This document shows positions 5,601 through 12,678 of a stretch of 13,216 bases of DNA, in pieces. Numbering within the stretch: the stretch's first letter is position 1; every line of letters begins with the position of its first letter. Source of the DNA: Korarchaeum sp964519515 (GTDB taxonomy: Archaea; Korarchaeota; Korarchaeia; Korarchaeales; Korarchaeaceae); NCBI GenBank assembly GCA_964519515.1, contig CAZFIJ010000076.1:1-13216 (forward strand), in the 5' to 3' direction. Position numbers and translations under genes: made by a program. Under the pieces are notes generated by a model. That model saw only the letters and a program-made list of their open reading frames with translations. It had not been told where the DNA came from and did not search any database.

Positions 5601-8600
5601 GCGGGCAGAAAATCACTATGGTCGGTTATCAATTCAGGCCGTGCCTCTTTGATGCTGTTAGAAGGGTCAATGAAGCCATCGGGGGGACCCTCGACTTCAG
5701 ATTCTACAACACTTACGACGTAGACGAGGGGCTTGTAGATACCGAGAAATTCTTAGAGGACTTGAGGAGTTCCCAAGTGGTTCTACTAGATGTCAGAGGA
5801 GGAGATAGAGTAAGTAAGATAGTTTACGAAACGCTCTCCCCTCTAAAGAACGCAGTCGTCGTTTTCGTCGGAGGATCCCCTGATATTATTAGTCTCACGA
5901 GACTCGGGAGCTTCTCCTTCAAGAGCTTCACGAAATTAAGAGAGAAGCCGCTTATCGGGAAACTCTTCAGGAGGAGCAGAGTGGATTATGGAGCTATCTT
6001 GAAGATTCGTGAGAGGTTTGAGGAGCTAGGTAGTAAGATTCCCATTGGGCTGCTTAAACATGCTAGGAATTACTCTCTACTGCTGAAATATTACGATACG
6101 CCGAGCACGGAGAACTACTATGCTATGCTCCTCCTCTTACTGAGAGAATATTGTAAAGTCGACTTGGATGTCAAGATACCTGAGCCCTTTGCCCTACCGA
6201 GTATGGGGATCAAGGACTTCAAAACGGATAAAGTCTTCACAGATGTTGGGCAGTACCTTCAAAATTATCCTCTAAAAGACTATCCTAAAGTAGGAATATT
6301 ATTTTATGGGGGGTATCATTATGATCAATCTTATCCCGCCGCTAAGCTCCTAGCGGAAAAAATTGAGAGCTATGGACTTGGAGCGATCCCTGTATTTTGC
6401 TCAGATTTGAGATACTACTTAGCGATCGAGAAGTACTTCCTCAAGGACGGGGAACCGATCATTGAAGTGTTGATAGATTTCCTCTGGTTCAGGCTGGCTG
6501 GCGGGCCTATCGGAGGGGACCATAGTATTACGGAGAGAGTTCTCTCGAGACTGGATGTGCCTACTTTACACGGGATCCACTTATCTTCGAGGACAGTCGA
6601 AGAGTGGCTGAGCTCGAAGCAGGGCATACCTCCCGTGGAGATGGTAACGACAGTGATCCTGCCGGAGCTCGATGGGAGGAACGAACCTATACTCACTCAT
6701 GCTGTGAGGAAGAGGGCTGTCAATGGGGCTACTATCGAGGAGTACGTCGCTATAGAGGATCGCGTAGATAAGTTAGCTCAGAGGGCTGCGAGATGGGTTA
6801 ACCTGAGGAAGAAGAGCAATGATCAGAAGAGGATCGCGATAATCATCTATGATTATCCACCTGGAGAGGAGAACATTGGAAGATCCGCCTATTTGAACGT
6901 TTTCGAGAGCTTATCAAGGTTACTCAAGGCCTTGAAGGAGGAGGGATATTCCATCCCAATCACTCCATCGGGCGAGGAGCTGAGGGATCTCTTCATCTCG
7001 AAGGGCATTGTGAACTCCGGGAAGTGGATCCAGACTCTCTCGAGATTGGAGGGGATGATAAAAGTCCCCGTGGGTGATTACATCGGATGGCTCAGGGAAA
7101 TACCGGAGGAAGCTGTGAGAAGGATTCTGGAGGAGTGGGGTCCTCCGCCAGGTAAAATAAATGTTTACGGGGACTCTCTGCTGATCCCGGGCTTTATCCT
7201 CGGTAATATATTCATCGGGCTTCAACCGCCCCGCGGTGTGCATGAGGATCCATCGAAGATATATCACGATAAGGAACTGCCGCCGCATCATCAGTACGTA
7301 GCCTTCTACGAGTGGATCTCGAGAGTATTTCAAGCAGATGCCATCGTACACTTGGGCACTCACGGTACACTAGAGTTCCTACCCGGGAAAGAGGCGGGCT
7401 TATCGTCAGAGTGCTTCCCAGATATTTTGATAGCTGATATCCCGAATATATACGTTTATCATGCTGTGAACCCCTCGGAATCCTCGATAGCAAAGAGGAG
7501 AAGCTATGCTGTCATAATAAACCACGCGAGCCCCCCTATGATGATAAGTGATCTGCATAGTGAGTTTCAGGAGATCGAGAGGCTGATCCTCGAGTACTTC
7601 GATGCTCAGCAGTACGGTAGGGAGGAGGCGGGCGAGATCGCGGAGAGAGTCCTCGATAAAGCCAGTAAATATGGGTTGGGATCGAGTGTGGAGGAAGTTT
7701 ACGATAGAATAGAGGAGTATAAACGCTCACTGATACCTAAGGGGTTGCACGTACTCGGAGATAGGCTATCGGTGGAGGAAGTCATTCAATATCTGGCCTA
7801 TTTGGCGCGTTATGATAGGGGCAGGACGCCCAGTCTCCACCGCCTCATCCTCGAGTCAGAGGGCTTAGACTACGATGAAGTCTTGGGGAAGCCCTACGTG
7901 AGGGACTCCAGCGGGAGGACGTACGCTGAGATACTCAGTGAGACCGAAGAAGCCGCGAAGGATATCATAAGGGAGTACATCCTCAAGGGATCGGTACCGA
8001 GACTTAAAGTTAGAGAAGGTGAGGTCCTGAAGACGCTAGAGTTCCTAAAGGGGATTTATGAGAGAATTATGAGATCAGATGAGATTGGGGCAATTCTGAG
8101 AGCACTTGAAGGTAGGTTCATTGAGCCAGGCCCGGGTGGAGATTTCGTGAGGATGCCGGAAGTGTATCCGACGGGGAGGAACACGTATCAACTCGACCCC
8201 ACGAACCTGCCCACCGAGACAGCGATGGAGAGAGGTGAGAGGATAGCTGAAGAATACTTGGGGAGCTTTTATAAGAAGTATGGTAGATATCCTAGGACTA
8301 TTAGCGTAGTCCTCTGGGCTTTCGAGACGATGAAGACTGGGGGCGAAACCTTAGCTGCTATCTTCCACCTTCTGGGTGTGAGACCAGTTTGGAGAAGTAT
8401 CTACGTGAGGGAACTCGAGGTCATACCACTTTCGGAACTGAAGAGGCCGAGGATCGACGTTGTCGTCACTATTTGCGGGATCTTCAGGGATACCTTCTAT
8501 AACATCGTGGAGCTATTGGATAGAGCTTTCAGAACGGTCGCTGAACTAGAGGAACCGGATGATATGAACTTCGTGAGAGCTAATGTTAAGAAGATGTCTG

Positions 8601-9343
8601 ATTATGGGGAGGATGCGAAGCTCAGGATCTTCGGGCCTCCTGAGGGTCGATATGCTACGAGCTTGACGGAACTCATAGAGTCCTCCCAATGGAGAAGCGA
8701 GGCTGAGCTCGTGAACGCGTACATAGAGAGTATGAAGTTCGCTTATGGGGAGAGAGTTAGATGTATGGAATCTAAGGGGCTGATTGACTCATTACTTTCG
8801 AATGTGGAACTCGTCGCTCAAGTTAGGGATACTGTAGACTACGAGATCACGGATCTAGATCACTACTACGAGTTCCTCGGGGGTTTGACTAAAGCCGTGG
8901 AGAGCAGGAGCGGGCAGCGACCGATGGTCCTAGTCGCAGATACGACAAGAGAGGCCATTAAGGTGGAAGATGTAAGAGAAGCTGTGAAGAGAGGTATCGT
9001 GACTAGGACTATCAATCCGAGATGGCTGGATTCCATGATCGAGCACGGCCATAATGGTGTGGCGAAGATAGCTGACAGAGTTGAGTACATGATCGGTCTA
9101 TCCGCAACTCTCGGGGGGATCGAGGACTGGATGTGGGAGAGCGTTGCTGAGAATATCGTGTTTAACGTTGAGAGGGCAGAGAAGATGAAAAATGCTAACA
9201 TCTGGGCATTTCATAAGATAATTAAGAGGCTTCTTGAGGCCTCGAAGAGGGGTTACTGGAAAGCGAGCAGGGAAATTATTGAAAAGCTTGAAGATGAGTA
9301 CTTGAAGGTAGAGGGGATGCTCGAGGAAGGGATCTATGAGTGA
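5597..9343 (+). CDS. cobN: CobN/ChlH-family chelatase large (metal and porphyrin binding) subunit
   Basis: The catalytic subunit that binds the tetrapyrrole and the metal ion; the ATPase partner is the fused ChlD upstream. At 1,248 residues it has normal CobN length with no frame disruption. Recognisable blocks in order: N-terminal head (about 1-130), HLGTHGTLEFLPGKEAG (585-601), PNIYVYHAVNPSESSIAKRR (about 621-640), DPTNLPT (867-873), VVLWAFETMKTGGE (904-917) and a long C-terminal half ending in a helical tail. HLGTHG carries two histidines expected near the metal site. ATG at 5597 follows GAGGGGG at 5586-5592. CobN is classically the cobaltochelatase of the late-insertion vitamin B12 route, but most archaea insert cobalt early with CbiX/CbiK, and no other tetrapyrrole gene is in the window. 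The metal (Co, Mg or other) is therefore open. Confidence 0.93.
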   Translation: MSGQKITMVGYQFRPCLFDAVRRVNEAIGGTLDFRFYNTYDVDEGLVDTEKFLEDLRSSQVVLLDVRGGDRVSKIVYETLSPLKNAVVVFVGGSPDIISLTRLGSFSFKSFTKLREKPLIGKLFRRSRVDYGAILKIRERFEELGSKIPIGLLKHARNYSLLLKYYDTPSTENYYAMLLLLLREYCKVDLDVKIPEPFALPSMGIKDFKTDKVFTDVGQYLQNYPLKDYPKVGILFYGGYHYDQSYPAAKLLAEKIESYGLGAIPVFCSDLRYYLAIEKYFLKDGEPIIEVLIDFLWFRLAGGPIGGDHSITERVLSRLDVPTLHGIHLSSRTVEEWLSSKQGIPPVEMVTTVILPELDGRNEPILTHAVRKRAVNGATIEEYVAIEDRVDKLAQRAARWVNLRKKSNDQKRIAIIIYDYPPGEENIGRSAYLNVFESLSRLLKALKEEGYSIPITPSGEELRDLFISKGIVNSGKWIQTLSRLEGMIKVPVGDYIGWLREIPEEAVRRILEEWGPPPGKINVYGDSLLIPGFILGNIFIGLQPPRGVHEDPSKIYHDKELPPHHQYVAFYEWISRVFQADAIVHLGTHGTLEFLPGKEAGLSSECFPDILIADIPNIYVYHAVNPSESSIAKRRSYAVIINHASPPMMISDLHSEFQEIERLILEYFDAQQYGREEAGEIAERVLDKASKYGLGSSVEEVYDRIEEYKRSLIPKGLHVLGDRLSVEEVIQYLAYLARYDRGRTPSLHRLILESEGLDYDEVLGKPYVRDSSGRTYAEILSETEEAAKDIIREYILKGSVPRLKVREGEVLKTLEFLKGIYERIMRSDEIGAILRALEGRFIEPGPGGDFVRMPEVYPTGRNTYQLDPTNLPTETAMERGERIAEEYLGSFYKKYGRYPRTISVVLWAFETMKTGGETLAAIFHLLGVRPVWRSIYVRELEVIPLSELKRPRIDVVVTICGIFRDTFYNIVELLDRAFRTVAELEEPDDMNFVRANVKKMSDYGEDAKLRIFGPPEGRYATSLTELIESSQWRSEAELVNAYIESMKFAYGERVRCMESKGLIDSLLSNVELVAQVRDTVDYEITDLDHYYEFLGGLTKAVESRSGQRPMVLVADTTREAIKVEDVREAVKRGIVTRTINPRWLDSMIEHGHNGVAKIADRVEYMIGLSATLGGIEDWMWESVAENIVFNVERAEKMKNANIWAFHKIIKRLLEASKRGYWKASREIIEKLEDEYLKVEGMLEEGIYE

Positions 9344-9443
9344 CATTGGAGATCTTCCCCCTTCAACTGTCAGCAGGATGAGGTTAAGCTACTCACAGGA
9401 AGATAAACGGAGAGGTATGGAGTACCTCAAGGATCTGAGCTAG
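9336..9443 (+). CDS. Candidate 35-residue microprotein overlapping the end of cobN
   Basis: The ATG at 9336 lies in the last codons of cobN and the ORF overlaps it by eight bases. GAGG at 9323-9326 stands nine bases upstream, a usable ribosome binding site. The peptide begins MSDIGDLPPSTVSRMRLSYS and ends in a charged helix-like tail (QEDKRRGMEYLKDLS). I know no family. The overlap suggests cotranslation with cobN, but an ORF of this length can arise by chance. Confidence 0.3.
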   Translation: MSDIGDLPPSTVSRMRLSYSQEDKRRGMEYLKDLS

Positions 9444-9523
9444 TGGACTATAGAACTTTGGAGATTAGTTGAGTGGGCATGAAGTCCCTCCAGATGGATT
9501 TTAAGCAGAGTTTTCCTCACTAG

Positions 9524-9982
9524 TTAGAGCTTTATCGTCTTCCTCTCTGAGAACTTCACTTCGACGGGTATGAATATCGCTTTGACTCTCATAGTCCCGT
9601 TCACGTCGAAATCAGCCTTACCCTCGAGGAGGATTTTCATAAGCGCTTTACTGAGCCCTGAGTAGTAGAGGTCCATGAGACCGCTCTCACAAACCCTCGA
9701 TTTAGGGGGAATGGCGATGCTATTCAAGCTCCCGTTCCCCACTCTCGCTTCCTCAAAGTATATCTCATACCTCACGTCCTCAGCTGAGTAATGATAGTTT
9801 GAGGGGTTCTCCATGCATAGAGTCACATTTATAGTAACTTTCTCGAAGCTAGCTCCAACTATCTCCATCCCCTCAACGTTCACGCTTATTCTCTTAGCTG
9901 ATGAGATCATATCGTTAACGTAGAGAGCTGATGCTACTAGGATGAGCAGGATTATTGGGATTAGGATTAGCGACTTCCTCAT
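9524..9982 (-). CDS. Membrane-anchored LEA14/WHy-domain-like protein
   Basis: A 152-residue protein with an N-terminal hydrophobic anchor (residues 1-22, MRKSLILIPIILLILVASAL) and an extracytoplasmic beta-rich domain. The segment with SVNVEGMEIVGASFEKVTIN, a CMENPSNYHYSAEDVRYEIYF block, a GNGSLNSIAIPPKS turn and a final IFIPVEVKF strand matches the LEA type 2 (WHy) fold, found in plants under stress and widely in archaea, with no firmly established molecular role there. I use the ATG at 9982 because a TATA-like box on the minus strand (complement of AATATAAA, 10003-10010) lies 25 bases upstream, as for a leaderless mRNA; the ATG at 10033 would precede the promoter. It lies downstream of the vapBC pair on the same strand but has its own promoter. 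Confidence 0.8.
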   Translation of the reverse strand: MRKSLILIPIILLILVASALYVNDMISSAKRISVNVEGMEIVGASFEKVTINVTLCMENPSNYHYSAEDVRYEIYFEEARVGNGSLNSIAIPPKSRVCESGLMDLYYSGLSKALMKILLEGKADFDVNGTMRVKAIFIPVEVKFSERKTIKL

Positions 9983-9999
9983 AAGGGAAAAGGGAAGGG

Positions 10000-10013
10000 G
10001 AGAATATAAAAAT
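10000..10013 (-). promoter_or_regulatory. TATA box for the LEA14-like gene
   Basis: TTTATATT on the minus strand (10003-10010) is centred 25 bases upstream of the ATG at 9982, the spacing expected for leaderless transcription in archaea. It also decides the start choice. Confidence 0.6.
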
Positions 10014-10139
10014 TCAGGTAGTTTGGGCTTCATGACCCCTGAGACCCAACATGCTGGAGATAATCCTATTCTTCAGAATAGAGTGAGTCAGATCTTTATG
10101 TCTCGACTGATAGTCACTAAATAAAGTTCCCGTTAAGAA

Positions 10140-10475
10140 CTAAAGGATCTCTAGTCTCAGCTCGGGCTCTATCTCTCCGATGATCCGGAAGTGATCGTCG
10201 AGAGTCACGAGAGTCATGCGGTTGTTTAGCGCAGTAGCAGCTATCAATAAGTCCGCAGCTGGGAGGGGGCTTCCGATTTCACGCAACTTCATCTGCCAAT
10301 CGATAGCTGTTTTATAGTCCTCTTTAGTGGGGTACAGTACTTCAGGTGCGTAGAGCAGAGCTGAAGGTCACTCGACAACAGTGAGGATTGAGATAGCCCC
10401 TACCAAAGTCTTATATCCTCTGCGGAGCACTAACTCAATTAACGCGCTTGTGTCATAGAGCTTAACCTCTTCCAC
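10140..10475 (-). pseudogene. vapC: VapC-family PIN-domain toxin broken by one in-frame TGA
   Basis: Read from GTG at 10475 the protein is VEEVKLYDTSALIELVLRRG, then YKTLVGAISILTVVE, then a TGA at codon 36 (10370-10368), then in the same frame PSALLYAPEVLYPTKEDY and PLPAADLLIAATALNNRMTL followed by VTLDDHF, ending at 10140. The acidic PIN active-site residues are all readable (D8, E35, the AAD aspartate and the DDHF aspartate). Family members usually have an aromatic residue followed by proline where the TGA lies (as in VEYPP). Intact, it would be an RNase toxin of 111 residues, somewhat short for VapC. The GTG overlaps the antitoxin gene by 37 bases, the usual vapBC layout. No other damage is visible, so inactivation looks recent, or the base is a sequencing error. 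Confidence 0.85.
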
Positions 10476-10720
10476 TCTCTCTCCCTCATTAATTCGTACA
10501 TCCTCATCTCCTCATCTAAGGACATAGGTCTGAGATCATCTTTCGAGACCCCTAGCCTCTCGATGAGCTCCTCGCTATGCTCCCTATATTTGATCCCCTC
10601 TAACATTCTCAAGTACTCCTCAATGCTTCTCCTGACGACCTCACTCCAGTTGATCTCGCTGTGCTCCCTCATCCTCTCAGCGAGTTTCTTGGGTATCCTC
10701 ACGGTGAAATTTACAGACAT
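10439..10720 (-). CDS. vapB: VapB-type ribbon-helix-helix antitoxin
   Basis: A 93-residue protein. The N terminus, MSVNFTVRIPKKLAERMREH, and SEINWSEVVRRSIEEYLRML form a MetJ/Arc/CopG ribbon-helix-helix DNA-binding domain (about residues 1-45). The charged C-terminal half is the expected toxin-binding tail. It would bind and neutralise the VapC toxin and repress its own promoter. The adjacent vapC is interrupted, so this antitoxin now seems an orphan; it may still repress its promoter or neutralise a related toxin elsewhere. The start at 10720 follows a TATA box and a palindromic candidate operator. Confidence 0.85.
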   Translation of the reverse strand: MSVNFTVRIPKKLAERMREHSEINWSEVVRRSIEEYLRMLEGIKYREHSEELIERLGVSKDDLRPMSLDEEMRMYELMREREWKRLSSMTQAR

Positions 10721-10762
10721 GCACGTACGCCTACGTACAGAGGGGCAGGGAATATAAAACTT
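10721..10762 (-). promoter_or_regulatory. vapBC promoter with palindromic candidate operator
   Basis: ACGTA-CGCC-TACGT (10723-10736) is an inverted repeat just upstream of the vapB ATG, and also a direct repeat ACGTAC-GCCT-ACGTAC (10723-10738). A TATA-like box (AATATAAAA on the plus strand, 10751-10759) lies about 25 bases further upstream, so the transcription start would fall at or in the repeat. This is the usual place for autorepression by a VapB ribbon-helix-helix dimer. Confidence 0.5.
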
Positions 10763-10876
10763 TTGCCTCCATAAGCTTCTGTCGATAATAAAAACTGACT
10801 CCAGGGAGATCTAGTTTTCCTCACTAATAGTCATTTATTAGTTCAGTTATTGATTCTCTTAATTTTGGACTCCTGA

Positions 10877-11134
10877 ATTTGTCATGCGGAGAGGTACCTC
10901 CGGAAGGCCTCAGGGGGACCAGGGGTGAAAATAGAGGGGAGCGAGCCAATCACAGTACTATCTGACTTGATCCCGGAGAGCGAAATAACAGATCTCATTG
11001 AATCGGGCGTCTTCACTAGAGGGAACTCCGCAGAACTAAGCTGAGAGAAAGAGGAAAACGAGCTCAAGGAGTACTCAATTGAAGAGGGATGGAACTCCTA
11101 TCCAGTTGTTAAAGTTGCCCTCCTCGCCCGTTAA
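10877..11134 (+). pseudogene. Unrecognised ORF split by an in-frame TGA
   Basis: The frame is open from 10877, passes TGA at 11042-11044 and continues open to TAA at 11132-11134. The first part reads RYLRKASGGPGVKIEGSEPI then TVLSDLIPESEITDLIESGV; the second reads EKEENELKEYSIEEGWNSYP and VVKVALLAR. Composition is protein-like on both sides of the stop. There is no ATG in frame; a GTG at 10925 could start a 39-residue piece. An ATG at 10883 joins only with a frameshift. I know no family; it looks like a decayed gene between the vapBC locus and the PadR operon. Confidence 0.4.
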
Positions 11135-11189
11135 ATCTACTTGAAGATCTCTCCGAGCTCAAAGCCCCAAGGGCTCACGCTCATTGTAA

Positions 11190-11238
11190 TAAAGTTTTTA
11201 TATAAAATATATCTTCTAGATGTATCGATAGATATATG
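11190..11238 (+). promoter_or_regulatory. Promoter and inverted-repeat candidate operator of the padR-ABC operon
   Basis: AAAGTTTTTATATAAA (11191-11206) contains the BRE/TATA element. ATATATCT (11207-11214) and AGATATAT (11230-11237) form a perfect inverted repeat with a 15-base spacer that runs from the TATA box into the padR start codon. Inside it lie TCTAGA and ATCGAT. PadR dimers commonly autorepress by binding such A/T-rich dyads over the start region. Confidence 0.5.
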
Positions 11239-11688
11239 TTCCACAAGCCTCCTGTGAAGGGCCTCTTCAAGCTCCTCGTACTCAATGCGATAAGGGAGGA
11301 GCCCCTCCATGGGTATGAGATCATGAGGAGGATAGGGGATACGCTGGGAGGTTATCCACCTAGCCCAGGGATAGTCTATCCCACTCTACGTTCTCTAGAG
11401 AGCGAGGGGCTCGTGAGATCAGATAAGGAGGGGAAGAGGACTGTCTACAGCATAACGGAGGGGGGAGTCAGGTACTTAGAGGAGAATGAGGATAAGCTAA
11501 GATGCTTCATGGAGAGAGCTCGTAAGGTAAAGATATTGAAGGAGATGGTACCTCATGACATATTCCCCCTCTTGGAGGAGCTAGCCTCTAAGTACGAGAG
11601 GATGACGGATGAGCAGAGGGATGAAGTGAGGAGAGCTTTCTGGAGGCTAATCCAAGATTTGAGTAGGATATTGGGTGATGTGAGATGA
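11236..11688 (+). CDS. PadR-family transcriptional repressor
   Basis: A 150-residue winged-helix regulator. The PadR domain spans about residues 8-82: LFKLLVLNAIREEPLHGYEI, then GGYPPSPGIVYPTLRSLESE (the recognition helix with the P-x-x-Y-P-T-L motif), then a GLVRSDKEGKRTVYSITEGG wing. A C-terminal helical segment (about 85-150) provides dimerisation. PadR proteins typically repress neighbouring multidrug transporter genes and their own gene until a ligand is bound. Its stop overlaps the ATPase start as ATGA (11685-11688), so the two are translated in coupled fashion, and the ABC exporter downstream is its probable target. The start lies inside the inverted repeat described at 11190. Confidence 0.92.
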   Translation: MFHKPPVKGLFKLLVLNAIREEPLHGYEIMRRIGDTLGGYPPSPGIVYPTLRSLESEGLVRSDKEGKRTVYSITEGGVRYLEENEDKLRCFMERARKVKILKEMVPHDIFPLLEELASKYERMTDEQRDEVRRAFWRLIQDLSRILGDVR

Positions 11689-12674
11689 AAGCAGTATCAG
11701 TTAGGGATCTAGTCAAGGAGTTCGGGAGTTTGAGGGCTGTAGATGGGATAAGTTTCGATGTTAGGAGAGGAGAGATCTTCGGATTTCTAGGGCCGAATGG
11801 AGCTGGAAAGACGACTACCATAAACATTCTAGTGACTTTAATGAGGCCTACTAGTGGGGAAGCTTACGTAGCTGGCTATAATGTGGTCGAGGAGCCCGTG
11901 AAGGTCAGGGAGAGGATAGGGATAGTGTTCCAAGACCCCTCGGTCGATAGGAACTTGACAGGATGGGAGAACCTCTACATACATGGCTTGATATATGGAC
12001 TCAGAGGAGAGGGACTGAAGAGGAAGATCGAGGAGAGCTTGGAGTTCGCTGAGCTTACGAAGTTCAAGGACGTGGAAGTGAAGAACTACAGTGGGGGTAT
12101 GATAAGGAGGCTGGAGATAGCTAGGGGCTTGATGCATGAGCCCGAGATACTCTTCTTAGATGAACCCACGATAGGACTGGATCCGCAGACTAGGGCGAAG
12201 ATATGGGAGTATGTGGAGAGGCTAAGGGAGGAAGCTGGAGTCACTATCTTCCTAACTACGCACTACATAGAGGAAGCCGAGAGGTTATGCGATAGAGTAG
12301 CTATAATAGATCACGGTAAGATAGTGGCAATTGGGAGCCCGGATGAGTTGAAGCAAGGGATAGGGGGTGACGTGATTTACGTGAGAGTCGGAGACCGAAG
12401 CAGCGTGACTAAACTGATCGAAGGGCTTCAGGATAATGGGATGGTACTGAGATATAAGGAGCTAGATGGTGTGCTAGCTCTGAGCGTTAAAAACGCCTCT
12501 AGAGTCATACCCAACGTCTTCGCATTAGCGAATAAGATGGGGATCAGGATAGAGGAGGTGAAGTACACTCAGCCCTCCCTCAGCGATGTCTTCCTGCATT
12601 ACACCGGGAGGGAGATGAGGGATGAGGAAGCCGATTGGAGGGAGAGCGTGAGGATAAGGCATAGGGTGAGGTGA
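11685..12674 (+). CDS. ABC transporter ATP-binding protein (DrrA-type exporter)
   Basis: The ATPase of an ABC exporter, 329 residues, with Walker A GPNGAGKTT (36-44), a Q-loop at IVFQDPSVDRNLTGWENL, the ABC signature SGG beginning at S136, Walker B with D159-E160 in FLDEPTIGLDP, and the switch histidine H193. After about residue 225 comes a C-terminal domain of the DUF4162 type (YVRVGDRSS to SLSDVFLHYTGREM) usual for DrrA/CcmA-like exporters. It pairs with the ABC-2 permease that starts four bases downstream. Substrate unknown; linkage to PadR favours drug, lipid or toxic-compound efflux. Confidence 0.95.
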   Translation: MKAVSVRDLVKEFGSLRAVDGISFDVRRGEIFGFLGPNGAGKTTTINILVTLMRPTSGEAYVAGYNVVEEPVKVRERIGIVFQDPSVDRNLTGWENLYIHGLIYGLRGEGLKRKIEESLEFAELTKFKDVEVKNYSGGMIRRLEIARGLMHEPEILFLDEPTIGLDPQTRAKIWEYVERLREEAGVTIFLTTHYIEEAERLCDRVAIIDHGKIVAIGSPDELKQGIGGDVIYVRVGDRSSVTKLIEGLQDNGMVLRYKELDGVLALSVKNASRVIPNVFALANKMGIRIEEVKYTQPSLSDVFLHYTGREMRDEEADWRESVRIRHRVR

Positions 12675-12678
12675 TCCC

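Noticed and set aside
3615..9343. Chlorophyll biosynthesis (magnesium chelatase for photosynthesis)
   Set aside because: The large subunit carries CobN-like blocks, no other bch/chl gene is nearby, and the window is of thermophilic archaeal type.
10066..10081. Small hairpin CTATTC-TTCA-GAATAG as a terminator
   Set aside because: Only six base pairs, no following T tract on either strand; such stems are common by chance.
10368..10370. TGA in vapC read as selenocysteine
   Set aside because: The site aligns to an aromatic position in VapC, not a redox residue; archaeal selenocysteine use is restricted to few lineages, and no 3' SECIS-like hairpin was identified.
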